From the NCBI RefSeq assembly GCF_001640805.2, contig NC_066842.1, positions 25,795,074-25,859,073 on the forward strand: a stretch of 64,000 nucleotides of DNA, read 5' to 3'. Made by a program: the position numbers and the translations under genes. Below, in pieces: positions 1-11,512 of the stretch (its first letter is position 1; the number at the start of each line of letters is the position of its first letter). Origin of the DNA: Lates calcarifer (lineage: Eukaryota; Chordata; Actinopteri; Centropomidae). The notes beneath the pieces were generated by a model. That model saw only the letters and a list, made by a program, of their open reading frames with translations. It searched no databases and was not told the DNA's origin.

Positions 1-1058
1 CATGATAGGCAGGTGCAAGAGGTGCAAGGGGATCTTGGATTGGGTCGCTCTTATGGTTTGAAAGGAGCATGTCCTTTAACTCAAAATCTTAAGCACTTTC
101 ATGTGGTGAGTGGGTACCCTCCTGACATCTTGCACGATATCTTGGAAGGCATTGTTCCAACCGAGGTGTCACTGTGTCTTTCAGACCTGATAGTCAAAAA
201 ATTATTTCACACTCGATGTGCTGAATCAGGCCATCAGGTTCTTTAAGTACACATTTAGTGACAGAACAGATCGACCTCAGACAATTGGCAAGGGATTTTC
301 CACCAAAGGGACAATTGGTGGAAATGCCCATGAGAACTGGTGTCTAATAAGGCTCCTTCCACTTCTTATTGGTCACTAAGTCCCTGAGGGTGACAACACT
401 TGGGAAATCCTCATGCTTCTCAAGGACATTGTGGAGTTAGCTGTAGCTCCAAGGCATACTGAGGAGACACTGCATTTCCTGGACTGCAAGATTGCAGAGC
501 ACAGGCACCTGCTACAGCTAACCTTCCCAGATTTTCGTTTGAGGCCAAAACACCACTTTGTGGAACATTTGCGACAAAGCACCAGCAGGCAAACAGTTAA
601 CACCTTGATTGTATCTCTTTTTTCAGACCGTCAGTTGAGATGTCACAGGTTACATCAGTTTTGCTTTGCACTTGCCCTCCAAGTGTACAAACAGCAACTG
701 CTCATAACATAAGAACACCAGGATCAGTGCTTAATGCGTCATGTGTGTGTGTAGATGGAATAAAGTATCATCCAGGTAAAGATAAAGTATCATTTTACTT
801 TCTGCTGGGTCATGCTCAGGTCTACCTGAATTTGCCCAGATTGACAAGATTATTGCAGCTGATGCAGAGATTCTGTTTGTATGCCACAAAATGACAGCAT
901 GGTACTGTGAGCATTTGAGATCTTACCAACTTCATTGTGATGATGTCACCTCTATGTATGTGGTTAAGATGTCAGAGTTAAACAACGTCCTCCCATTATC
1001 AGTGTACAGGGTACAAGGAGAGCTTATGGTAACACTGAGACAATTTGTGATTTGCTAA
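1..1058 (+). pseudogene. Transposon-like teleost multicopy gene, 3' part, broken
   Basis: The translation matches in style a large multicopy teleost protein family that I recall only as 'uncharacterized'. Recognisable blocks are GYPPDILHDILEGIVP near 115-160, GNAHENW near 320-340, LLKDIVELAVAPRHTEE near 415-465, LRPKHHFVEH near 540-570, and MTAWYCEHLRSY to VQGELMVTL at 890-1040. The blocks lie in different frames: a shift occurs near 220, a TAA stop at 377-379, and the last block uses the frame that opens at 822 and ends with TAA at 1056-1058. A 'ctcttttttcag' acceptor-like site ends at 628, so the ancestor may have had introns. The 5' part lies outside the window. The function of the family is not known to me; repeated genomic copies suggest a mobile-element origin. 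The family call is reasonable and the decay is directly visible. Confidence 0.6.
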
Positions 1059-1083
1059 ATAACTGTCCATAATTTCTCCCCAG

Positions 1084-3278
1084 ATGGCTGTGCAACAGAA
1101 ATTTACCATGAGGGTTATTGTCAATGAGGGAGATATAAGAAAGTTGACAAGGACAACACGACCAGACACACTTGAAGATTTGATTGACTGGCTCAAAGGC
1201 ACTCTCCAAGCAAGCTACAGCTTTGACTTGTAATACCAAGATCCTGAATTTAACAATGAACTGTGTAACCTCACAGATGTGTCTGAGCTCCCTGAGAAAC
1301 CAACTATCAAAATCATTCCAGTGATTGACACAGATATCCTGTCCATCTCCTCTTCAGACAGAAGTTCTCAGTGGCCAGAGGAATTTGAAATTCCCAAATT
1401 TCCAGTTGATGTTGAATATAGACTACGCCAAGGTAACCTGCTGTATCTCAGGGATGGCGTCTATCTGAAAGTGACAAAAGAACTGAAACATGACATCTTC
1501 GAAAAATTGCAGAGACAATGTATGCATTAAAATTGCAGAGACAATGTATGCATTTAAAGCATACCCAACAAAGGAAGAGTTTGAAACTGTTGCAAAAGCT
1601 TTAGTGCAAACACATCCATGCCTTAAAGAAACAGGGTCGCCCTCTGGCTGGGATGGATGGAAGAACAGTCTCAAGTTCAAGATGGGTAATTATAGAACCA
1701 AAATGCGCCAGTGCGGTCGACTTGATGTCACTGTCAATGGTGGTAAACGCGGAAGGCACTCTACAAGTAGCGACCCTCCCAACAAAGACATCAAGAAGCA
1801 GAGGAAAGTGGAAATAAATTTCCTGCCTGATTATCCTGAGGGGATGGAGGAACACAACCTGGAGGGATCTCGTCAGGTTCTGGTCAATGAAATGATGAAG
1901 AAAAAGCCAAATGGATCCCTAGTTAATAAAGAGATGGATATGACATTTGCTCTTCGCAGAAGAAGTGTCAGATAGCTGCATCAGCAGATGTACTAGTGCT
2001 CTTTCACAGAAAGTCAGGTTTGTATGCAGGTTTTGATATTCATTATAAATGTTTTAATGTGTGTTTCAACTGTAATGTTGACCATTAAATATTGTGTCAA
2101 CCATGTGTTTGTTGAGGGTGTCAGATACGGAAATTTGACCAGGTGCTGATATATTGTTCTACTATGTTTCAGGTTTATTATGAGTTCAGCAGAGTGGTGG
2201 GGAAAAATCTCAGAGAAAACTTCTTTGATGCACTAGACCGTTTCTCTCCAAGTCTGATGAACCTCTTCAGGAACAAGAGAGGCCTTACCGGTCAAGTTTT
2301 GGCTGAGCTTTTACGTCACACAAAGGTGAGATGTCAACATTATCCCTGTCTTGTGAAGTTTCTATTTGACTTCTGTTCCTTTCTTATTTTTTCTATTTTT
2401 TTCCCCCTTTGCTCTGCTCTATTCTTTCCTCTTTTCTATTCATTCACAACTCATCCCTTACCGCTGCATCTCATTCCTTAACGCTGCACCCACCCATCAT
2501 TCTCTTATCCTCTGTTCTTTCCTTACATGTCTTACTTGTCAAATTGTGTTTTAAATACATGTGAGTATCCTTAATAACTGTTCATTCTACTGTGTGTTGT
2601 ATTCAATGTCCATTATCTCCCAGACAACTGAGCCAACAGACATTCAGTGTCTTTGCCTTCGAGGGCTGCCAGTCATCTTGGGAGATGATCCTTCTGCCCT
2701 CTTCAAAACATGCTCTGTAAGTAAATCAATTTGTTGAACATGTTGCAGATGCATGTTGTTTCTGCCCATTTTCATTTTGAACCATTAATGAATACCATAT
2801 GTTATAGGATTAATTTAATGTTTCAGAGTTTTTTTTCGCCAAATACAGTTTTACTTCCAACAGTTTGAATGAACAATTTAAATGTACACCTGAAGGCAGT
2901 TTTTGTGTACAACACGGTACTATTTAACTGTCTTGATTGTCCCCTCTTTGTTGATCTGTTTCTTTCCTCCTTTAGGATGCAACTGACCAGGACTCATACA
3001 TTCAAACTCCAGTGGGACTCCTTTGTATTAATTAAGAAAGCCCACAGCTGAACCCATCCAAAGCGGGAATCATCTTAGAAGGAAGTCTTGTGATGGATGA
3101 CCTGGCCAGCCTTCCTCAGGCCTTCTGCGTCATTTTTGGGCTGATTTACACCCTGCACCTGGACTATTCCAAGTACATGAAAAATACTTTCTCCTTTGTC
3201 CAGCAGATGATGTTCAGCCTGGGTAAAACTCAGTTGGCACCCAAAATTCAGTCTTCGAAAAACCAGCTCTCAGTGTAA
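1084..3278 (+). pseudogene. SAMD3-like / PB1-like teleost multicopy gene, disabled
   Basis: This resembles the teleost family often auto-named 'sterile alpha motif domain-containing protein 3-like'. From the ATG at 1084, the first exon encodes a PB1-like ~70-residue N-terminus, then a linker with KAYPTKEEFETV and GWKNSLKFKMGNYR. It ends near 2016 at a GTTTGT donor. Further exons fit family order and AG/GT sites: 2173-2325 (YYEFSRVVGKNL), 2624-2716 (LRGLPVILGDDPSALF) and 2976-3278 (LNPSKAGIILEGS, FGLIYTLHLDY). Disablements seen: TAA at 1231 inside the PB1-like part, a 26-bp tandem duplication at 1503-1554 that shifts the frame, TAG stops at 1973 and about 1991, and TAA at 3033. Exons 2 and 3 are still open, so decay looks recent or incomplete. 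It lies 26 bp after the preceding relic on the same strand, and the two probably formed one unit. The family name is from memory. Confidence 0.65.
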
Positions 3279-4012
3279 AGTCGGTTCCTGACTGGTGCAG
3301 ATATCAGGTGCTTGGTTGAAATGTTGCACTTTTGACATGTTGCTGCTTATGTTTATGTTTGTATGTTATAGAGGGGCACTGATACTGTGGTTCGATTACA
3401 TTCAAAAAGATGTTGGTTGTTGTTTTCAGACTTGTAAGAAAATACTTGTGATGTCTCAGAAGATGATTGAATATTCACCCACTTCTAGCATTAAGAAGTG
3501 AGCAGTGGCAGTATTGTGAACTTGAATATGGTTAAGAATTTTTCTGCTACAGTTTGCTACAGTGAAGCTTATTGTTCAGACTTTTTTGCACACTTTTTCG
3601 ACAAAGAATTTGGATGTCATTTGTTGTCATGTTAGTATGAATATATTCAAGCATCCAAAGCTAAAACAGCTGACAAAGATAGTTTCTAGGCCTTTAAATG
3701 TGTTTTACTGTTTTATGCAGAATATCTTAGGAGCTAAGGATTCAAGGCTCATCTGTTAAAAACATGGGGCTCCATTCTGTAGCACAGTGCAATGCTCAGA
3801 GTTTTGAGTTAAGTTTTAAAACAATGCAAACATTTTACTGTAATTTGAATAGCTTGACACTGAAGCTAAAAGTTCTTAAGTAAAATAAAACACAAAAGCG
3901 ATGCCACTTTGCTGTTTTCTTTTTCTCAATATTTAAAGCCTTGAAGATATTAACTGGACTAACTGGGGAAATAAATGAACATTACACATGAGTTGAGTTG
4001 GACTTAATTGCA
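3279..4012. other. Intergenic, nothing recognised
   Basis: AT-rich sequence downstream of the SAMD3-like relic. Short open frames are random in length and no domain is recognisable. AATAAA-like signals occur around 3885-3970, but nothing ties them to a transcript. Confidence 0.5.
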
Positions 4013-4200
4013 TTGAACTTAAAGATATTAAGTGTAACAATTGTGCAAAACAATTGACCTTGTAAACTATTTAAAGTTAAATCAACTTGGAATTTAGTGT
4101 GTTTAACTTACAGATGTTAAGTGCAATAGTTGAGCAAAGCAGCTGACCTTGCAAAAAAAAATTAAGTTGAATCAACTTGGCATTTAGTGTACTGAACTAA
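4013..4200. repeat. Two tandem copies of a ~90-bp AT-rich unit
   Basis: The segment 'aaagatattaagtgtaa ... aatcaacttggaatttagtgt' is followed about 90 bp later by a diverged copy ('acagatgttaagtgcaa ... aatcaacttggcatttagtgt'). It probably belongs to a dispersed fish repeat; the family is not assigned. Confidence 0.55.
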
Positions 4201-5878
4201 AAACAGAAATTCCAATACCTTTAAGCTTTTAAGTTAGATGTACTTAAGTTTTCATTTTCCATTACTTAAATTTTTTAAGGCAAGCGAGCGGTTTCCTCAA
4301 ATTTTTAAAGTAAACTCAACTTATCCTGGCTTAGAGTGTGCAGTGTTGTTTAGTAAATTCTTCTTGCACTTTAAGTTTCTGTTTTTCAGTGCTTCAGGTG
4401 AGGCCTTAATGCAGGCAGCACACTAAGATTTGCCAGATACTTTACCAGGTTCAGTGACTTTCAGGGTCTTTTCTATAGCATGAACTTCCCCACCTGATCA
4501 GCTCCTCCTCTTTGAGGTCTCTAAAAGACAAGGGGAAAAAAGAAAATCAGGGGTGGAGACCAGCAATTCAATTACCTATAATTAACTGTGCAGTAATGAG
4601 ACTTCCTTATTCAAATGTAATGTTGGTCAGCAATGTCATAAAAACACACCACAGTACCTATAACCTCTTTTTTTAAACGGCATTACTTGTATAGACTGAC
4701 GTGGTACCCAACCTGATATATAATTTACACTGTAGAATAAACTGGAAATCTCCAGGAACACAAGTTAAGCATAAAATGTTGGGCTGTCTGTACTGACTGG
4801 CTGACAACAGAATAAAGAACACAAGCAAAACCAATGACAACTTTTACAAAGTACTTGAGTAACAAGGTTATATTCCACTGTGAGAAGAGAGTTGGTATCT
4901 CTCTCTGAGACTCTTAAGACCTAATGATCACCTGCTGTTGGTCAGTAAGCAGCCTTCTGCTGCCTGGTGCCATATATACCTGGCTTCAGATCTGCACTGA
5001 CATTCAGAATGGGACTGGGGTCAGTACATTTCACAGTTGAGACTAATAGGTTATTTTAAAATCAACGCAGATCCACAGATGATGTATAAAAACAATATCC
5101 AATAATCAGGACTGCATTCTTCAGTGACATTTTCAACTGAGCTCTGAGAGCATCAAGTTAAGGTTAATATCTAGCATTCATCATGGATTCACTATGTGTT
5201 TTGAGTCCGCTCACACTGATATAGGCAAATACTAATAAAAATAACATTAATTCTGTACAAAAATACAAATATTAAACAATAATAGGCTAAGTGGACCTTT
5301 GACAGAAGGAGTAGGTGATCCCTTATGCATAGTAACATGAGGTTTCCCTTTTTCAGTCTCAGGATAGCATGTACATATTTTAAATGTATTTAAGCAGATT
5401 GTGAAATTCATCCATTCAGTGATTTTACTGATCACATTATGTCATATTATTACATAGTGAGACCCTGAGATTTACATGGTTGACAATACACAATTAAACA
5501 GCTCAGCAAAGATCTGTCAACCTCAAGAGGTGAGCAGTCTGTTCATGAACTCTGGTAGAAAAGGACTCTTTAAGTGACAGCATTTATAAACATGGAAATA
5601 ATGCATTGACTTGACTGCCTAAATTATTACCATCTATGGTGAGTGAGAAAGGGAGCAACATCAAATGTTTTTTACAGCTTCAGGTAAGATCAGGCTTTTG
5701 GAGTCTCAGTGAAAGATAACACCTCTCATTGGTTAATGTAGCCAATAATCAAGACCATTTTATCACCAATAAAGCCAGAACCATAGCACTGTATGGCAAT
5801 AACACAATCTTTTTCATAAAGATTAAATTAACTAAGTAAAACTATTAGTAATAGCAATGGATGTAGTGTTTGAAATAC
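4201..5878. other. Unassigned; possible short minus-strand exon at 4499-4525
   Basis: No long open frame. On the minus strand a short stretch at about 4499-4525 lies between a 'gtcttttag' acceptor and a 'gtgggg' donor and begins AGACCTCAAAG, similar to the start of the mini-exons at 5.9-6.8 kb. This is suggestive only. The rest is featureless. Confidence 0.3.
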
Positions 5879-5934
5879 CTGTTATATGGTCAGTGGGTCA
5901 CTGCCTTCTTACATCTTGAAGATCCTGTTAAAAT
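5879..5934 (-). pseudogene. Mini-exon copy A, stop-containing
   Basis: 56 nt between an 'aacag' acceptor and a 'gtattt' donor on the minus strand. In the phase shared with copy B it reads SSRCKKAVTH and then TGA. The length is no longer a multiple of three, so this copy could not be spliced in without breaking the frame. Confidence 0.45.
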
Positions 5935-6404
5935 TATGAATGATAATGATAATGAGTAATTATTATTATTATTACCATACAAGAAAATGACTGCCTGGTA
6001 GTCTATTTCCATTATTACTATGTCCATCATATTTGTGTCATATAATAACAATATAGTAACAATGAGTAACAAAAAGATGGTCAAAAACAAATTCAGGTAA
6101 TCGTAAATTGATGGAGACTCTCATAACTTGTTCCTGAAAGGTAATACCTGAAATGATGTATGTAATAACCATTAATATGAATTCTATCAACTATGAACTT
6201 CTTTGTAACCATTATTTGTATATTTATTAGTTAAAGTACAAAGACTGGTGGTGTATTTATTGTCACTGAGAATGATAGTCACCCAAAATACATATTTATG
6301 AAGTTACAGTAAACTATTGACATGTTTTCAATACTGACACCATTATCACAAAAGCAAGTTAAACTAATGTGCACATATTCCAGTGCATGTAGTTTAAGAA
6401 ATAC

Positions 6405-6470
6405 CTGTTTCTGGGTCATCACTTTCAGTCTCAACAAACGGTTGCTGTCTTTTCTTAGATCTTGAGGATC
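6405..6470 (-). CDS. Mini-exon copy B, open, phase 1-1
   Basis: 66 nt between a 'ttatacag' acceptor and a 'gtattt' donor on the minus strand. In phase 1 it encodes SSRSKKRQQPFVETESDDPE, a basic then acidic segment resembling the SDDPDVP end of the exon at 8739-8665. Its length (22 codons) and 1-1 phase would let it be added or skipped without a frame change. Exon status is inferred from sites and homology to copies A and C; no transcript evidence was available. Confidence 0.4.
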
Positions 6471-6763
6471 CTGTATAATAAGGAATTATGAGAATATTGA
6501 TACAAGATACTGCTGACAGCTAACTGATAACACACCTTCACTGTCTGAATGTAAGCCATCTAGATGGACTTCCGTACATTACCTAATCATAACAGTGCAC
6601 TGCATTACAGTTTGTTTCACTCGTGGTACTTAGTTTCTAAGTTTGTCTTAACATTGCTAAAATGTGAACTGAGCACAAACATTCTGCACTGTATCATCAT
6701 ATATAATTCCACTTTCTTTATAAAGACACTTAGGACATCTAGTATCTTTTGTGTGTGAACTAC

Positions 6764-6835
6764 CTGTTTTAAGATGATCACTGTAAGACTCAACAGGTTG
6801 CAGCATTTTTTTGACCTTGAGGATTTTGTTCAAAC
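6764..6835 (-). pseudogene. Mini-exon copy C, acceptor lost and frame shifted
   Basis: Homologous to copy B, with the same 'cctcaag' start and a 'gtagtt' donor. The acceptor AG has become AA ('gaacaa'), and an enlarged A-run shifts the frame before a VESYSDHLK-like end. A dead duplicate. Confidence 0.4.
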
Positions 6836-7557
6836 AAGGAATTATGAGTATATTAATACAATGTCAGTTAGTAGGCAACATAGCACACTATCAGCCTCTT
6901 AATTGATATCGCAGATAAAGAAAGCACTGTGTACAATGTTTTTCTTAAACTAGCAAAAGAGCGATTAGAAAATTCTGTACTTTGTCTTGGCCACACACAG
7001 AGACAGTATCTTTCTCAGCTGTTACAGTAATACTTACCATCTGTGTCTGCAACTTTGAAATAAAAGCATCATATTTTTTTTAGATGTTCAAATGTTTTCA
7101 GCCTATGGACGCTCATTTCCACCGGTATAAGAAAAAAACTGCTCACATTAAGTCAAAGAGATAGTAAGTCATAATCATGAGATATGATGAAATTGAGATA
7201 ATAATTTGGAAAAGTCTGCATGTACTCCAGTGGCGCACCAAGCTGTCTCTCCAGCAATATGTTATCCTAAATAAGGTAACCATGACACTGACCAGATGTT
7301 TCCAGTTGCTGTTCAATGAAGATTGCCACTTCAGCCACATCATTTTTATTCTGTCTACACAAGACCTGCTTCTCTTTTCAAAGGTGTGTTTTCTCCATAT
7401 AATCCAGTGTGAATCAGCAAGCAAATGAAGTATTTAATCTATTATAAACCCCTTTTTAAATAGTCTTCAATGTGCTCACAATCCATTTCGTTGTCAAGTT
7501 GAATAGGAGAACTCAGGCCAAAGAACTGCTACTTTGAGTGTTCTGTGAAAGTATCTT

Positions 7558-8105
7558 AGAATTTCGACATTATCTCATAATTATGGCTTTTTATCTCATA
7601 ATTGCGGTTTATCATCTCATAATTTCAATTTATCTCATAATTATTACTTATTGTCTCATCTTATTATCTCATAATTTCGACATTATCTCATAATTTCGAC
7701 ATTATCTCATAATTACTTTTTAATCTCACAATTTCGACATTATCTCATAATTTCGAGATTATCTCATAATTATTTTTAATCTTACAATTTCAACATTTTC
7801 TCATAATTTCAATTTATTATCTCGTAATTTTGGCTTTTTATCTCATAATTGCGATTTATCATCTCATAATTTCAATTTATCTCATAATTATTACTTATTG
7901 TCTCATCTTATTATCTCATAATTTCGACATTATCTCATAATTTCGACATTATCTCATAATTATTTTTTAACCTCACAATTTCGACATTATCTCATAATTT
8001 CGAGATTATCTCATAATTATTTCTTAATCTTACAATTTCAACATTTTCTCATAATTTCAATTTATTATCTCGTAATTTTGACATTATCTCATAATTGATA
8101 TTATT
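7558..8105. repeat. Minisatellite of ATCTCATAATT units with ~248-bp higher-order duplication
   Basis: About 550 bp built from variants of a 17-20-bp unit (ATTATCTCATAATTTCGAC and relatives). The pattern of variants is itself repeated: the block beginning 'ggctttttatctcataattg' at 7585 recurs at 7832 and stays parallel for about 248 bp. The units share TCATAATT but have varied joins (cgac, cgag, caat), so identical-spacer structure is absent. It lies in an intron of the proposed minus-strand gene. Confidence 0.9.
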
Positions 8106-8776
8106 GAAATCACATATTAATTGAAATTGTGATTTTTTTTTTTTATCTCACAATTTCAATATGCCATGTCCTTCTTCAATAGGTCCTCTGTGACGTTCTC
8201 TGCTTCACAAATGGACTTTTGGTTACAGGATGGTCAGGTTTTTGTGGGCTGCTTTCATGTACTGCCTCTGATGGAGTATAGTCATCACCAGTGCTTTCAA
8301 TGCAGCTTGTACAGGCCTCTGATCCCTCAGATACTTTGAATAACCATTCAAAATATTTTCTGGTAAGCTGAAAATGAAACATACAAGAGGCTTATAGTTA
8401 AAAGAAGAAGAGACATGAACCAAGTGTGAAAATCTTAAATTGTCTGTGAGACCCTCTTAGAACCTTGGCACCTTACAATGAACCCAGTGTGTTAGACAGG
8501 GTTAGAGTTAGTGTGGTTTTGCAAGAGCTACAAGGTTAATAGAGAGACGTGGTGGTTAATTCCAGTGACTGGTTTATTTATAGTTGGGATTCATTTTAAA
8601 TTAATGTTAACTTGTTATGTTTCAGAATGCACATTTGCAAGTATACTGTCAGTTCTCCTCCAACCTGGTACATCTGGGTCATCACTAGCATCAGAACCTG
8701 AGCTTTCAGGGATGTATGTATCTGCACTGCTGTCAGAATCTAGGCTTATAAACATATATATATGTGTATATATATA

Positions 8777-10376
8777 CAGCTCTGGAAAAAATTAAGAGAC
8801 CACTTCAAATTTTTCTGAAATCAGCTTCTCTGCATGTTTGACAGCCATTCCATTCTAGTGTCTGTTGAATTCCAACACAAGCACATCTCATTCTACTTAA
8901 TGAGGTATTGATTATATGATCACCTGAACAAAATCTTGTTTAACAAGGAAAGGTATAAAAACCACTGCTGTGGTCATCACTATCCTCTTGCAATAGGACC
9001 AGCTGGATGGCAAAAACAGTGCTAGTAGTACCTCAAAAGTAATTGGAATTAAAAAAAAAAAAAAACTACTGACCATGCCAAGACTTGAAAAGAAAAGTTT
9101 TGAGTGAGGAAAAGAAGGGTTCAATTCTGGCTTTACTGGCAGAGGGATACAGTGAGCGTCAGGTTGCTTCCATCCTTAAAATTTCTAAGGCGGCAGTTCA
9201 TAAGAACAAGGTCAAGCAGCAGACTTTGAGGACAACAAAGCTACAGGCTGGCAGAGGGCAAAAACGACTCACCACTGACCGGGATGACCATCAATTCAAT
9301 CAAATGTCACTCAGCAACCACAGGATGACATCAAGTGACCTACAAAAAGAATGGCAAAGGGCAGCTGGGGTGAAGTGAACGGCGAGAACAGTTTGAAACA
9401 GGCTCCTAGGGGGCTCAAGTCGTGTAAGGCTAGAAAAAAGCCCTTCATCAATGAGAAGCAAAGTAGAGCCAGGCTGAGGTTTGCAAAAGACCATAAGGAT
9501 TGGACCATAGAGGATTGGAGTAAGATCATCTTCTCTGATGAGTCCAATTTTCAGCTTTGCCCAACACCTGGTCATCTAATGGTTAGACGGAGACCTGGAG
9601 AGGCCTACAAGCCACTGTGTCTCGCACCCACTGTGAAATTTGGTGGAGGATCAGTGATGATCTGGGGGTGCTTCAGCAAGGCTGGAATCGGGCAGATTTG
9701 TCTTTGCGAAAGACACATGAATCAAGCCACGTACAAGGTTATCCTTGAAGAAAACTTGCTTCCTTCTGCTCTGACAATGTTCCCCAACCCGGAGGACTGG
9801 TTTTTCCAGCAGGACAATGCTCCATGCTACACAGTCAGTGTCAGTCAAGGTGTGGATAAAGGACCACCAGATCAAGACCCTGTCATGGCCAGCCCAATCT
9901 CCACACCTGAACCCCAATGAAAACCTCTGGACTGTGATCAAGAGGAAGATGGATGGTCACAAGCCATCAAACATACCTGAGCTGCTTGAATTTTTTGCGC
10001 CAGGAGTGGCATAAGGTCACCCAACAGCAATGTGAAAGACTGCTGTAGAGCATGCCAAGACGCATGAAAGCTGTGATTAAAAATCAGTGGTTATTCCACC
10101 AAATATTGATTTCCGAACTCTTCCCAAGTTAAAACATTAGTATTGTGATGTTTCAAAATATATATGAACTTGTTTTCTTTGCATTATTATTTTGACCATT
10201 TGTCATTTTCTGCAAATAAATGCTATAAATGACAATATTTTTATTTGGAATTTGGAATGTTATCGGTAGTTTAAAAAAATGAAACAAAAATGTTTATTTA
10301 CTCAAACACATACCTATAAATAGTAAAATCCGAAAAACGGATAATTTTGCAGTGGTCTCTTAATTTTTTCCAGAGC

Positions 10377-10378
<2 letters not shown>
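8777..10378 (+). mobile_element. Tc1/mariner (DD34E) transposon with intact inverted repeats
   Basis: 1,602 bp bounded by perfect 28-bp inverted repeats beginning CAGCTCTGGAAAAAATTAAG, inside TA dinucleotides (8775-8776 and 10379-10380) within a TA-rich tract. The transposase frames lie between about 9075 and 10110. This is the usual size for a fish Tc1 element. It sits between proposed exons 2 and 3 of the minus-strand gene. The ends are near perfect while the transposase is broken, so it could move only if transposase were supplied in trans. Confidence 0.93.
9075..10110 (+). pseudogene. Tc1 transposase, frameshifted
   Basis: Starts at ATG 9075 (MPRLEKKSFE, then TGA). The helix-turn-helix part (EGYSERQVASILKIS, 9140-9195) is in the next frame. 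The catalytic core from about 9420 shows TIEDW, the first Asp in FSDESNFQ (9535-9555), the second in FFQQDNAPC (9800-9830), and the Glu in NPNENLW, which lies in yet another frame after a shift near 9820-9850. A further shift at the T-run near 9990 puts the C-terminal segment out of frame. At least three frame breaks exclude an active enzyme. Normal Tc1 transposases are about 340 residues, and the remnants together cover that length. Confidence 0.88.

Positions 10379-10380
<2 letters not shown>

Positions 10381-10420
<40 letters not shown>
10381..10420. repeat. (TA)n microsatellite
   Basis: An almost pure TA run directly at the right end of the Tc1 element, consistent with TA target preference. 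Confidence 0.9.
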
Positions 10421-10424
<4 letters not shown>

Positions 10425-11512
10425 GTCATATGAAATAAACTACAAAGGAATAACTATTAAATGTGTAAATTAAAGCCATGACTTTGCTGATGTAAGTTGC
10501 AACATTATCTTCTTCCATCATTGTTGCTGCAGGCAAAAGCCTTTTGCAGCATCTGAGTCTGGGGTTTTTGTTTTGAGCACCTTACTTTTGTGGAACTAAT
10601 CTATGGATTCTCTCCATACTGTTTGACTGACTGATACTATTTGACTATTACTTAGGTGGTAAAAGAGGCTAATGGTGTACTATACAAGAACAGGGTAATG
10701 TGATTATGGTATCACAACTGAAAATCAGATGGCCATAGAATGAACCAGCATTATTACCTGTGTTTGATATTTTTCATATTCTGTGCGCCTGGACAAACAA
10801 TTAAAATAACACCCCCTCAGGTGACATAAGTGTGGTGAGTTGGCCACTCTGTCTGCAGGGCATCAAAAACAAAAAAGTGAATCTACCTGATTTAACATTT
10901 GACCATCAAATACATTATTTTCGCAATGTAGCCACACTTCACTTTACATTGTTATAGACTAGCAAATAAGATTTTTGTCTGTTAAAAGATTGTGACAATG
11001 ATGAATAGCTGTCTTTAATCAAATTCAGGAAATACTCAACAAGGCCTTAGCAAGCATTAGCAACAAGATTGGGGAGAGTAATTAATTGTTCCTTACTAAA
11101 GACATTTACATTCACTTCAACTATTACAGTAACTGAACATTAGATGCAGAGAGAGCGGTAGCAGGTTTAAAAACCCTCCTGATGCAGGCACTCCTTTCAC
11201 AACCCTGAACATTAGCATCTGCCTGAGTCCAGCCCAATACATGTGAGTGGCAGGTAAATCAAGAAAACATATGTCTCATAAAGGCAGCCCAAAATGCTGT
11301 AATGGCATCTAAAAATCGAAGTTTGCTAACAATATTTTTCAACACTCCACAGTGACAAGCTAGGTAACGTTAGCATTAGCGAACCACGCAGTGCTAATAA
11401 CCATGTCATGTCGAATCATGAAAAAACTGACTGACTGAGGTGGCTGCAAAAACATAACACACGGTGGCTAACAACGTTATTAATTAAAACCAGTTTCGTT
11501 TTATGTACTTAC
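10421..11512. other. Intron sequence of the proposed minus-strand gene
   Basis: Apart from the 31-nt exon at 10758-10788, nothing firm was recognised. A possible acceptor on the minus strand ('aaaaaccccag', near 10552) precedes a short open stretch that ends in a stop; I do not call it. Confidence 0.35.

Noticed and set aside
2326..2481. Extension of the SAMD3-like exon frame
   Set aside because: It reads through a GTGAGA donor into a pyrimidine-rich intron; family similarity resumes at 2624.
7558..8105. Regular short repeats resembling a CRISPR array
   Set aside because: Units are 17-20 bp, overlap and vary, with no constant repeat/unique spacer layout; the DNA is eukaryotic. It is a minisatellite.
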